A stretch of DNA of 64,000 nucleotides from Brasenia schreberi (Eukaryota; Streptophyta; Magnoliopsida; Nymphaeales; Cabombaceae). Below, piece after piece: positions 49,783 to 60,304 of this stretch (positions are counted from its first letter, which is position 1; the number at the start of each line of letters is the position of its first letter). The position numbers were made by a program, and so were the translations under genes. Under the pieces are notes generated by a model, which saw only the letters and a list, made by a program, of their open reading frames with translations, did not search any database and had not been told where the DNA came from. The stretch is from contig JAYKKT010000046.1 in the NCBI GenBank assembly GCA_036023115.1, positions 4,982,001 through 5,046,000 of the forward strand, read 5' to 3'.

Positions 49783-52284
49783 CTGTAAAAGGAAACAGAT
49801 TAAATAGCTTGTATTGTAGTAGTAATTGGTGCTTCTAACTTCAATAGGAAACAAGTTCCATTTCTGGTAGTTTAGTCACTTAGCAAGATCAAAAGATATC
49901 AGATATTTTTGTCTTCTCATCTCAATCAAGTCATGAACATGAAATTTAGAGAAGGATAACATCATAAGAAGTAGATTCAGGACAAAAAGTATCAATATCA
50001 TCCAATATGCACATGGGAATCTAGTTGGTAAAGGATCTCAAAGCATAGAATCTACTTCACCTTAGTAAGACTCCAATAACCATCCGCTGTTTCATATACT
50101 GCAAAAAGTAAATGTCCTTTTTCCAAGAATGTGCAGCATATATTTTGGTTCACTTAGAAAGGATGTGGATGGAGTGTCAAGGCTGTTGCAATCGACACTA
50201 AACCACTACTTTATTCAGGCTGTCAGTGTAGGGCTTAAACTTTAATCCCCTCCTATAATGTCTTTAAAGTTTGATATATGCAAAACCATGTGCTGTCTTT
50301 TCAGACCTTCCTTCGCTTTTTGAAATGTTCATTATCTAATGTAACACACCTAATCTGATCTCCACATGAACTGCCTCTCCATCAATAAGAGGGAACACAT
50401 AATTTCTTAACGTACATCTTAAGATGGCTAAGACACGTAAGAGATGCAAGCATGATCTAGCAGGAATGAACAAAAAAGGAATGATCATTAAAGATAGGAA
50501 GGGGGGATTCACAAGTAAGGCAAAGGGTTATAAGATGACCAAAGTTGTGGCTCCACACAGGACTAAAGAAGATAAAGTGCAGCTGATAGAGCCTATCTCA
50601 TGTAAGGTAAAGCGCTATAAGATGACCAAAGTTGTGACCTCACGCTGGACTAAAGAAAGATAAAGTGCAGTTGATAGAACCTTCTTATATGCTCCCATGT
50701 AATCTGATAGAACCAAGAAGCAATTACACCAATCCACACTAGAAAAGATGATCAAGCAGAAGGAGACTAAATAACACGACCTTGGTGTAGATTAACCTTC
50801 TTATATGCTCCGATGACATAAAGTAACATCTCCGAAGAGCCTTCCTTCTGTAGAGCAATATCTAATGACTATGGCTATTTCAGTGACAGAAATGGAAACA
50901 GTAGAAGTAGATGGGACAATGGGGGATGTCTTGCCCCTGAGATGTCCATGGAGTTCACTAAATTCTCACAAGCTGGAGGGTCGGAAGTGGAACCATGATG
51001 AGCTCATACAATGGGACTTTAAGTGTAACACTTCTGGAAGCAATAATGAGACCTCTGTGGAAAAGCACCAAAGATTACTAATTAACCAACAAAATAGCCA
51101 GATGTGCAAAGCTGTTCTAATTGGTACGACACAAACTTGGAGTTGAGTCCATCATCTTCAGATGTTCAATTGACACTCTCATTAACAAAATTTAGGAGTC
51201 TTCAGAAGAAACAAATGGGTACATCATGATTGAAAATGGCGAAGGCTGAAAACTTGTATCCACTTCTTAGACACCAGTGCTGAGAAAAGGATGAACGTAC
51301 CCATTATGTCAGAAGAGATTGTTACGGAGGTCTCAATCTTCCATTTCATAGATTCTATCGAGCAATCACTTGCGCATGACATGGTTTGTGCCAATGCAAG
51401 GGAGAATAGTATATGAGCTCCTTAACTTGACCCAGCTGAGACAAGTGTCTGATATGATGAATCAATGAGGCAGTGAAGGGAATGGAGAGAATGCGCCATT
51501 TGAAGCATTGAAGCGGGCCAAGAGGCACATTGGAAAAGATCAACAGAAGGAGATCTAACATCAAAGTTGCAATTGTAAAAGGAGAATAGTTGTAATTAAA
51601 GAAATAACCGAGTCCCTTTTGGAGGGAATAAAGCTGATGTTGTTAACCCAATTAGTACTTTCTTTTAGGATTTAAAATTTTATGAAGCAAAAGCTTCGAG
51701 ATAAGAGGTTGGACCATAACTCAAATAAGAAACAGAAGCTTTTTTGAAGAACATGTTGTTTTAGTATATTTTCAGTAATTTTTTTTATGTACTAGGTATT
51801 ATTGCCATAGAACTAAGGCTATTTTGTCTTTAACGACCTTCATCTATTTGGGTTAAGATAAGATCATTAAGAAAAGAGAGAGAAAGGAGCAAGTAAAGGG
51901 CTTTCCTTTATTGTGTTTGTGATATTTGATATTTCACCCACATTTTACAAGTATCAAAGTTGTTCGATTGATGGGAGCTACTAGTATTAAGTACGGACGT
52001 ACGCGCTTGAGAGAGAAAGATAGAAACACAGCAGGCGTGATCGAAGACAAACGAAGAAAGAGGTGAAATTAGAGAGTGCAGAAACGGGTGGCGGTATGAT
52101 TCCCACCACGAGTTCCAGACCAGTCAGCATTGATCGAAGGTGGACGGTAACCCTGTCTACCTCCAGGAAAAATATAGCGTCTCCAAGAAGATCCCAAGGA
52201 GCAGCTGAAGGTGAACGAGTCCTTGATATCTTTTCCTGCGGAAAGAGATTTTTTTCCGTTGTGTTGTGGAATGTAACTGTGATT
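49783..52284. other. Degenerate stretch with an in-frame 87-bp repeat
   Basis: No gene family was recognised. An open frame at 50424-50663 (plus) has two in-frame 29-codon repeats sharing YKMTKVV (repeat starts near 50520 and 50607) and is Lys/Arg-rich. It could be a remnant of an element protein. At 51700-51965 lies LTR-like AT-rich DNA related to 54640-54870 (shared TTGTGTTTGTGATATTTGAT). The 50860-51560 part reads like broken element coding sequence. Confidence 0.45.
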
Positions 52285-52285
52285 T

Positions 52286-52850
52286 AAAGGTATACACATT
52301 GCATACCCAAAAGGAAAGTTTTAAATACCTACTCTCAATTTTGAGAGTGATCAAAGAATTGATGGAGATGTTACGCATAGATTTAATGATGGTTGGTTAA
52401 AATGAAGAGGACAATCGGGTATTTTGTTATAAGAAGATACCATTAAAGTTAAAAGGTAAATATTATAGAACAACAATTAGATATGTTATATTTTATGTTC
52501 TTAGTATTGGGTAATTAATCATCAACATGTACAAAAGATGTGTGAAAGAAACGAAGATGTTTAAATGGATGAGTGGTCGTACAAGAAAAGACATACATAA
52601 TGAGGTTATTAGAAAAAAATTAAGAGTGACACACGAGGATAAAATAAGAGTATATTGTTTAAGATGGTTTGAACAAACATAAAGAAAATCAAAAGAAAAA
52701 CCTATAAGAATGTATGAAAAACTAAATTTTGAATGTATTAAAAGAGGTTAATACGACTAAAAAAGTGTTGGAGTTAACTGCTAATATGCAGGACTATGTG
52801 GAAACAAAGAATCCAAGTAGCTGATCCCATCTAGTATGAGAAAATGTTGT
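52286..52850 (+). mobile_element. Second RTE-clade LINE 3' fragment
   Basis: Closely related to the 3' half of the LINE at 43002-43882: the words CACATTGCATACCCAAAAGG, GATACCATTAAAGTTAAAAG and AACAAAGAATCCAAGTAGCTG recur in the same order. It is riddled with stops and has an extra 40-50 bp near 52490. The end (CTAGTATGAGAAAATGTTG) resembles the other 3' end. Boundaries are approximate and target duplications were not identified. Confidence 0.8.
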
Positions 52851-53119
52851 TTGTTGCATTGTGGGGCCAGTGCGAGAAGCACATTGAAGTAAAACGGAAT
52901 GTATGGCGCCGTGGTGATAAGAGAAAGGATGGTGGTACTCTCGGATCCACTGAACAGTCCGCTGCGTAACTCCTCGATCAAAGATATCTACCCTTCTCGA
53001 CTTGCCGTTGACTGTGACTACCCATCACAGATTTGTGCCTTTGTTGTTCGTTGTTCGATCTAATGGCGAGATCCTGTCGATGAGTCTATCGGTGAGATTA
53101 AGAAGTATTAAGAACTTGC

Positions 53120-53620
53120 TAGAGGAGGGGTATAGGTATGTATGTATCCCACCCTCGCCGCACAGTGGGGTCAGGCCTGACAGGTGAATCAGGGTCCGAA
53201 ACTGGCTTGAACCAAATTGAAACCGAACCTAAATCAGGAACTGAGGAGCACATGATCCATTTGTCTGGAACCAAATAGGAGCTGTAACCGAAACTAGGAA
53301 TAGCAATATTTACTGAACCCAACCTGACCCAAGTAGCATGAGGAATGCAGACCTACACACCCCGTTCTTGCTCTGTTGGGGAAAAGAAAATCCAAATCCA
53401 TACCTGCCTTGTTGAGGTTCTGGGCATAGCAGAGTATAGGTATACCCGTCCCTTGACCCACTGCATTGCCATCCAAATCCTACTCTTATTTGATGGATTT
53501 TCCAAATCAAACCAAAATCGAAACCGTTCTGAAATCAAACCCAAGACCGGTGGAACAGGAACTGGAACCGACCAGTTCTACTTACGGGTTTAACTCTAAC
53601 CTTTAGAGGTTCCACCAGCA
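53120..53620. repeat. Repeat-like segment rich in AACCGAA/ACCGGTT-type words
   Basis: Short recurring words (GAAACCGAACC, GAAACCGTTC, GAACTGGAACCG) give the look of a plant DNA transposon or divergent satellite. A similar texture occurs at about 57160-57480. I could not delimit termini. Confidence 0.35.
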
Positions 53621-53639
53621 AAACCCTAATCCTAGCTCC

Positions 53640-56609
53640 TCTCTCTCTCTGACTCACACAAGCGCGCGCGTTTAGACACATGTACACAGCAGGAACCCGC
53701 CTCTGTGAATATCGCGGAGTGAAAGTGCGGAAAGGTAGGTGAATCACTCCTCTACTTTGCCCTCTTCAAAATCAAAGAATTAAAACACTTGATCTTTGGA
53801 CTATCCTTCACTTGAAGCACAAATACTCCAGATCTCTTCCGGAGGCACCATCTGTATTCTTCGATCAGTTTTTGCTCTTCCATTTCTGTTCCTTTTCTGT
53901 ATTTTCGAGCTACCAAACTGCTCTACCCCCACGCTGATGAACTCGGAATAGAAACAAGATGACCACCATTTTGCGGATTCACTTGAATATTCCCTTTCAT
54001 CCTTTTCATAAATTTACTTGCGACAGTGATTGCGAAGGGCTGTATTATCATGCGCCATTGTGACAATGTTGTTTCTTTTTGTAACTGAAGATGAATTTCA
54101 AAAATGTTCAAGTCCTGAAGGTGCCGGGTGGAAGTCGCGGTCCTGATGAAGTTGATAAACTACTAGAGAGGGTTGGTTATGTAAAGACTCACGACTATTA
54201 TGTTTGGGCACCATCAACTAAGTGAACTCATTTTGAGTGACAATATTTGCACGATTATATTTTCAATACATTAGGTCATTGTTATTATGGACAAGCTCAA
54301 GATGATGCAGAGTCAATAGCCATCAGAGTGGTGCGTGTGGGCAGACGAAGGATGCACATCAGTCGTTTCCACCTACATATAGATGACAAATATATGTATC
54401 AGTGGTAGAAGTATTGTTGCAGTATCACCAAAAAGTGTTGTTGGCTTGACTTTAGTGAGAACAAAGAAGAAGAGGAGCTGCCGACACTCATAGTGTCCTG
54501 TGCTACCGAAGTATGATCTTAATTGTTTAAATTGGTTTAGAGAAGCCTCATATAGATCAGTGGTAGAAGTGTGGTGAAGAAAGAACTAATTTTTTTTGAG
54601 ATTTGAGATCAAAGTATCTCACTTCCAAGTTGAAGGAGGGTTGAATAATATAAATATATGTTGTTTTTAATGTCAATTTTAGTAATTTTTTATATTCTAC
54701 GTGTTATTGTAATTGTCCATAGCACTAAAGGTATTTTCGTTATTTTGTGTTTAACAACCCATTGAAGGGCTTGCCCCCTCCTTCAATCTCCACATTTTCA
54801 CTTGTTTTATTGTGTTTGTGATATTTGATATTTAGCAGCTCCACCCACGTTTTCCAACAGCTTCTATTTAGATGTTCGTTGGCCCTCCGGTGGGATTGCT
54901 GGTGAAGCTAGTGGTGCTTGGTGGGCTTGGTTTATATAAGACAGCAAATAGTCTCTACAACGTAGAAGGCAGTCATCGTGAGATCATCTTTAACTGAGTG
55001 ATTGGCATTAAAGACAAGACATCTCAATTTTCTTTTGGCGTATTTCCCCCCCTCGTTTTTGCTGCAATTTGGGGTATGATGTTATGATGCATGCATGATT
55101 TTATCAAGTTGTTTCATGATCAAAAGTAAATAGTTTTTGTTTGCACAATTTTGGTAGGTATATTATGTTGATGATGAGATCCAGATTCCAGATTGGTGGT
55201 GAATTGATAAATCGCATGAATGGTTGCGAAGATGCATTCTACACAACGCCACGGAAAATCCACCATATTAGTAGAAAGAGAGGAAATGTTAAAGCCTTTT
55301 TTCTCAATTATTTTGATAAATGACTTACAAGGAGATAGTTCCGAGTCCCGACTAGATGTTAGAAGAGGACCATATAGAATAATTGATGTAGGTTTTCCTT
55401 CCAATATCCATTGTAGGAGTTGGACACCAAACGCAAATGAGACAAATAATTGATGTAGGTTTTCCGGTCTCATGTTTTGTCATTCAAACAGTGTGATATT
55501 ATTCAAGAAGTAGATAGGTTAAGATGCCTTTTCTACTGCCAAATCCACCACCAGAGCTTTCTTTTGCATGCTTCTTGCATAATCATTGTTTGACTTTTAT
55601 GATACCTTCGTCAGAATGGAATTAGATGCTCCCAGGGCCATATTGCTCAGTGATTTTTTTTCAAGGTTGATTTCTTGAATAAATTTATATTTGCAGATTT
55701 GATCTTGCTAGTAATTTTGATATTCATGTTTTATGTGCGCCAGTTCTCAAGTTTCATGATAAAAGATGTATTCTTTGTCACTGATTAGACTTTAATTGTA
55801 GGTTTATCCTGAAGGAACACATCTCATGGTACCCTGGTTCGACAGACCAATTGGTTATGATGTTCGGGCATGCCCTCTCCTTGTGGAGAGCACTTATGGA
55901 AGCCATGATCTGCAAATGGTGAGTTCGGAACTTCCTACAAATAGTTATGCTTTCTACTGTCCGGTACAACCTATGTAAGGTTCTCTTTGCCTTTACACTT
56001 CCTGTGCCTTTACCCTTTTTCACAAATATCTTGTGTGATAGGAAGTTTGTGGTGATTCACCATCGGGTGAATGTGGGGATATAGCCGATGATTTCTTGTT
56101 ACTGTGACAAGACTGACCATGGTGTGGACAGAATGTGCTTGGCAAGTCTCAGGGCTACCCGTAAATCAAAACTGTTCATAAGTTCAGTACTGTGTGTTTT
56201 AAATCAGAAAGAGGATGCTTATAGATGCAAGATGAGTATGCAATCTTGTCAGTCACAGAGTCCAATCCTTGGTAAAAGAAGGTGGGATCTTGTGAATAAC
56301 AGATCTCTTACGTGGTTTGCTCTCATGTAGAAATTTATTCATGAAACGTTGTTAGATAAGCCGTTCATGCTTCACCTAGTCCGTGATTAGTCCTTTTGGA
56401 CGGATGGTTATTGGTTCTTTCAAAAGATAGTTATGACTTATGATGCATCTGTGCAGGTGAAATTTGGTCTCCGAGTTCTTACTCGACAAGTACCAGATCA
56501 ACTGCCAACAATCTATCGAACTCTAGGTGAAAATTTCAATGAGGGAGTCCTGCCTTCAATATTTCATGAAACTTTAAAATCTGTGGTTGCACAGTACAAC
56601 GCCAGCTAG
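53640..56609 (+). pseudogene. PHB: Prohibitin pseudogene, 3'-truncated
   Basis: Prohibitins form ring complexes in the inner mitochondrial membrane. A CT-rich 5' region and probable 5' UTR intron lead to ATG at 54091 (MNFKNVQVLKVPGG). The rest of the first coding exon resumes near 54895 (LGGLGLYKTANSLYNVEGSH, then a stop in place of Arg, VIGIKDK) after a roughly 760-bp interruption. Further exons are at 55803-55918 (VYPEGTHLMVPWFDRPIGYD...STYGSHDLQM) and about 56458-56628 (KFGLRVLTRQVPDQLPTIYR, SIFHETLKSVVAQYNAS, stop in place of Gln, LITQRE). The SPFH C-terminal part and coiled coil are not found downstream. Two stops, an insertion and truncation make it non-functional. Confidence 0.88.
54133..54890. 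mobile_element. Element interrupting prohibitin exon 1
   Basis: This DNA separates KVPGG from the next prohibitin codons. The last part (about 54640-54870) is AT-rich and LTR-like, and is related to 51700-51965. The left part has a short open reading segment of unknown nature (DEVDKLLERVGYVKTHDYY). Exact ends and target duplication are unclear because the flanks CCGGGTGGA and CCGGTGGGA both resemble the original exon. Confidence 0.55.
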
Positions 56610-56631
56610 CTGATCACACAAAGAGAGGTGC

Positions 56632-57480
56632 ATATACAACTTCTTTCTAGTGTAATGGCGGTAGCTGTCATCATGTTGTGAGTTGTGATCAACTGCTCTT
56701 GAAGTCTTTAAGTTCTGCCATTAAGGTTCATATTTGATTCATCATCTCATGTAGGTGCATTACAAGATGCTGGTCTAAATCATGCAAATAAATGTTTGTC
56801 ACTAGACTCTCAATCGTGTCCAACTTATTTGTGTCCAGTTCGCTATCTACAGGAACTCAACAGGTTGTAGTCATTACACTGGACGAGATGAATAAGAACG
56901 GTATGTTCAGCTGGGTTTGGCTCGAATATGCTCACGTAGCTGAGGATACCTCACCTGGAAAAGCATGCCAATTGAAGTTTGTTGTGTTCTAAACTCGGCC
57001 CCGACCTGACTCCCATCACACAGGCATAGTCGCGAAACAGTTTTCCCAACTCCCTAACATCTTTTGCTATCAAACCTGCACAATGCATTCATCGATTTGG
57101 GTGCATTGCTCAGTATGCAGCGAAGCCTCTTCAAACCAGAAGATCCTTTTCTTGCTCCTCTTTAAATCAGGATCCGAATCTAATTAATTGAACCCAAAAG
57201 CCTCCATGGGGTCCCATTAAGAATTCAGTTCGAAGTTGGTTTTGGACTGAGCTCGAACCCTAATCAAAATCAAAATTCAGTACATCATTCAAATTAGGTT
57301 ATGCTTTTACTTGTTACACAAAGTGATGGATGATCTTGGCTTCAGTTTTACAGAATTTATTATCCCAACAGAGTCCTGATTCGGTATTGCTAAGGTCCGA
57401 ACTGAATCCGTTCCATCCAACGGATACTCGTCGCTGATTTGGGAGTTTGGATCGAACCCATGGATCTCGTCAAATCGAAC
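56632..57480. other. Spacer between prohibitin remnant and S21 gene
   Basis: No gene is seen. Two words resembling those at 53.1-53.6 kb suggest transposon debris in 57160-57480. Confidence 0.4.
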
Positions 57481-57540
57481 CCACGGACGCATCGGCGTAT
57501 CCCCCCTCCGGTCTATGTGTCTATATATTCAAGAAAGCCC

Positions 57541-60304
57541 TAGCCTCGTTGTGACTGAGATTCCGGAGTTTTCTTTGTTGCTGCGTCTTTCCCATTTCCC
57601 GCGACGATTCTTCCGGTGAGCTCTCTCTCTCTCATTTTAAGTAGGCGTTTTGGCGTAAATCTTTCTCCTTGTGTAGGCTGCTTGTTTCAAACATGTTTAG
57701 GGTATTCCGTTTCCCATTCGGTGGATGCATTTGATTCGGATATCGGTCTTCTGATAAGAAACAAGGAAAATAAACTTATGCTTTGATATTGTGAAATTTT
57801 TGCTTGTTTGGATAGCGATCGGATGTGTACGATTTGGATGGACTGCTTACGCTAGCCAATGAAGCTTACTGTGACTTCGTTGTCCAGGAGTTTTCCGATA
57901 GTAGTGTAGTTTTCAAACCCTAGATAGTTGTGAGCAAGGGTTCACTTGATTTTGTCGATGTCATCTGCTCCGTGTTGGGTCCACATAGGGGTGGTTCGGC
58001 TACAATAAGGATTGCTATCTCCTTCTCTGGAGTCGTCATGTTTTGGGACCTTGATTAGGTTATTTTGAGTTTTCAGACGATTGCAGTATAGATTACTGAA
58101 GGGTGGTTCGGCTTTTTCTTTACTTTGGTTGTTTTGTTGGCTTAATTATTTGTATTAGAGCATGTCGGTTGGGGTCGGCCGGAGTTATATTTTCAAATCC
58201 AATTCACTTGGAATGTCCCTCAATCTATTGGGTTAGTTTGAGAAAGTTCCTGACGTTTCTATGGCTTCACAATGGCTATTAGTTTTGAGTTATTAGTTAT
58301 TTATACAACTTGGTATTTCATTGTTGATGTTTAAGCTCTATATTTGACCTCTTTTGGCTGAGGTAATTATCATGACGTAGTTGTGTCTTTGGAATGTTGT
58401 TTCAGATTATCTTTTACGGTCCCTTCTGTTATTTCCTGTCTTGTTAGCCTGTAGTCAGTTTGTGTCTGAGTAGAAGAGTGAAGAACAAGATCATATGCAT
58501 AAGAAGTGCTGTTTGCTTGCTTGAATTGCTCTGTTTTTGGTTGATGTTCTTGTTTCTTATATTTGACTTTAATTATTCAATTGTTAGGTTTGAGTTGTTC
58601 TTTATATTTGAATATTTTCTAAACAACAATGGAATTTGTGTTGAAGTTGTGGATTAATTTTATGTAAAGTAGGATCTCAGTTTTGCATTGTATCTGACGT
58701 CTACTTTTGGTTTTGGGTCCATACTGCAGGTTGATTGAACCAGTGTTATCCGTATCGTGGGAAGCCACGATACGATACGGTAACCTGTATCGTAAGATAT
58801 AGGTTATCGTGCCGTATCGTACGATACGGTACTGTATCGTACGATACGCCCAAAAATTATTTTTTTCAAATTTTTTTTTTCAATTTTTTTTTTTTCAATT
58901 TTTTTTTGCATGTTTCTGCCCTCTCTTTCTCTCTCTTCACTTTCCTTAAAGGCATCCTCCAATATGCTTATAATTTGGGTTTATAATTTCGTTTATTTAA
59001 TAAAAATAATGTATAAAAAAAAATTTATGACAAAATCATTTCCATTTCTGTTACAACTTTTAGGTATATTTTTGCTAACTGTTTCTAATTTCATAAGATC
59101 GTAAACAATTAAAAACATTTAGTTCTCTCGGTTCATTGAGTAGGGATTTCACAACTTCACTATTTTAAGGTTCACGTTACATGACTTCCATTGAGTTGAA
59201 CATGATCAATGTGTGTGAGGCTTAACGCAGTCTGTGAAGTGAGAAATGAAGCTCATGCATTAGTTAAAAAGCTAGTCTCCAATAAGAGAAAAAGGGGACA
59301 TTATCAAGTAATAATATAACATCATTAAGGTGTCATAGACTCAATAATCAAAGAAATGGAGCTCTTTGTTTTGCTCACATATGAAAATTAGCAAATATGA
59401 CAACTACATGTACAAAGATAGCAGTTTGTTAATTTTGATATATTACATGAGTGAATTATGGAAGATAACGAAGAAAATGCACTCCTAAGTCCTAACTGAA
59501 GAAGACATTGCATGAATTAATTTGAAGTACAACAACATCATCAAGGAGAAGATGAAGATTATTTAGTTAATGATCCTGATACAAATTTACAATATGTAAA
59601 ATGTAAATGTATTTCATTTTTTGATTCAAAATATATAATTTTGGATGCAATTGTTCAATATTAAATGTTCAATTTGTGCTAAACTTTGCATTATATGAAT
59701 TTAAAGCAATTACCAGATTTTTTCAAAATTTTCCAGAATTTTCTTGATTTTTTTCGGATTTTTACTAATTTTATTGATTTTTTAAATAATTTTTATAGTT
59801 TTTTAATATTAAAGTACGATACGATACGATACGCCCGTATCGTGGAGCCCAGCGATACGCGATACGATACGCGTCGGACAACACTGGATTGAACTCTGAC
59901 AGGATGCAGAACGAAGAGGGTCAATACATGCATCTGTACATCCCAAGGAAGTGGTAAGAAAGTTGTTCAGAACTTATAAACTCTTTGTATCTTCCCATCA
60001 TAGGCTATTTTGCACCTTCTGTGTAAGATAATTCTTAGTGTTCAGGATGCAGAAGCTGTATTTACTGTGTTTGTTGATTAGACTCCTTGTGCCATTTGCA
60101 TCAAGCCAAATTTTTTGCTTCAGCTCTGCACCAGTGTTTTTTATCTGTAAAGTTGATATGTTTTTTTCTCTTCATTGGGTATCCTGCAGTTCCTCGACAA
60201 ATTGTCTTATTACTTCGAAGGATCATGCCTCTGTTCAGATTAACATTGGTCATTTAGACAAAAATGGGATCTACACTGGTCAGTTCACTACTTCTGCGCT
60301 CTGC
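57541..60304 (+). pseudogene. RPS21: 40S ribosomal protein S21 gene, 3'-truncated
   Basis: S21e is a small cytosolic 40S subunit protein of about 82 residues. A TATA-like CTATATATTC (57520) precedes a 5' UTR exon ending at 57615 (GT donor), a 1.1-kb leader intron ending at CAG 58729, and a second leader exon split by a hAT element. Then come ATG 59904 (MQNEEGQYMHLYIPRK, exon 59904-59953) and exon 60190-60304 ([39 protein letters not shown]). The family continues GF.RAQGDADSALDRLWQKK, but here the sequence switches at TGC (60302-60304) into antisense receptor-kinase exon 15. The last third of the protein is lost. The leader intron is typical of plant ribosomal protein genes. Confidence 0.92.
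58741..59886. mobile_element. 1146-bp hAT element in the S21 5' UTR
   Basis: The ends are CAGTGTTATCCG and the inverted CAGTGTTGTCCG, with an exact 8-bp target duplication GATTGAAC (58733-58740 and 59887-59894). Both subterminal regions are packed with GATACG/CGTATC words, including CGTATCGTACGATACG. A short stretch at 59460-59590 matches the 3' tail of the hAT element at 14559-17799 (about 17340-17530), so this is an internally deleted relative. It lies between the second-exon acceptor and the start codon. Confidence 0.93.
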
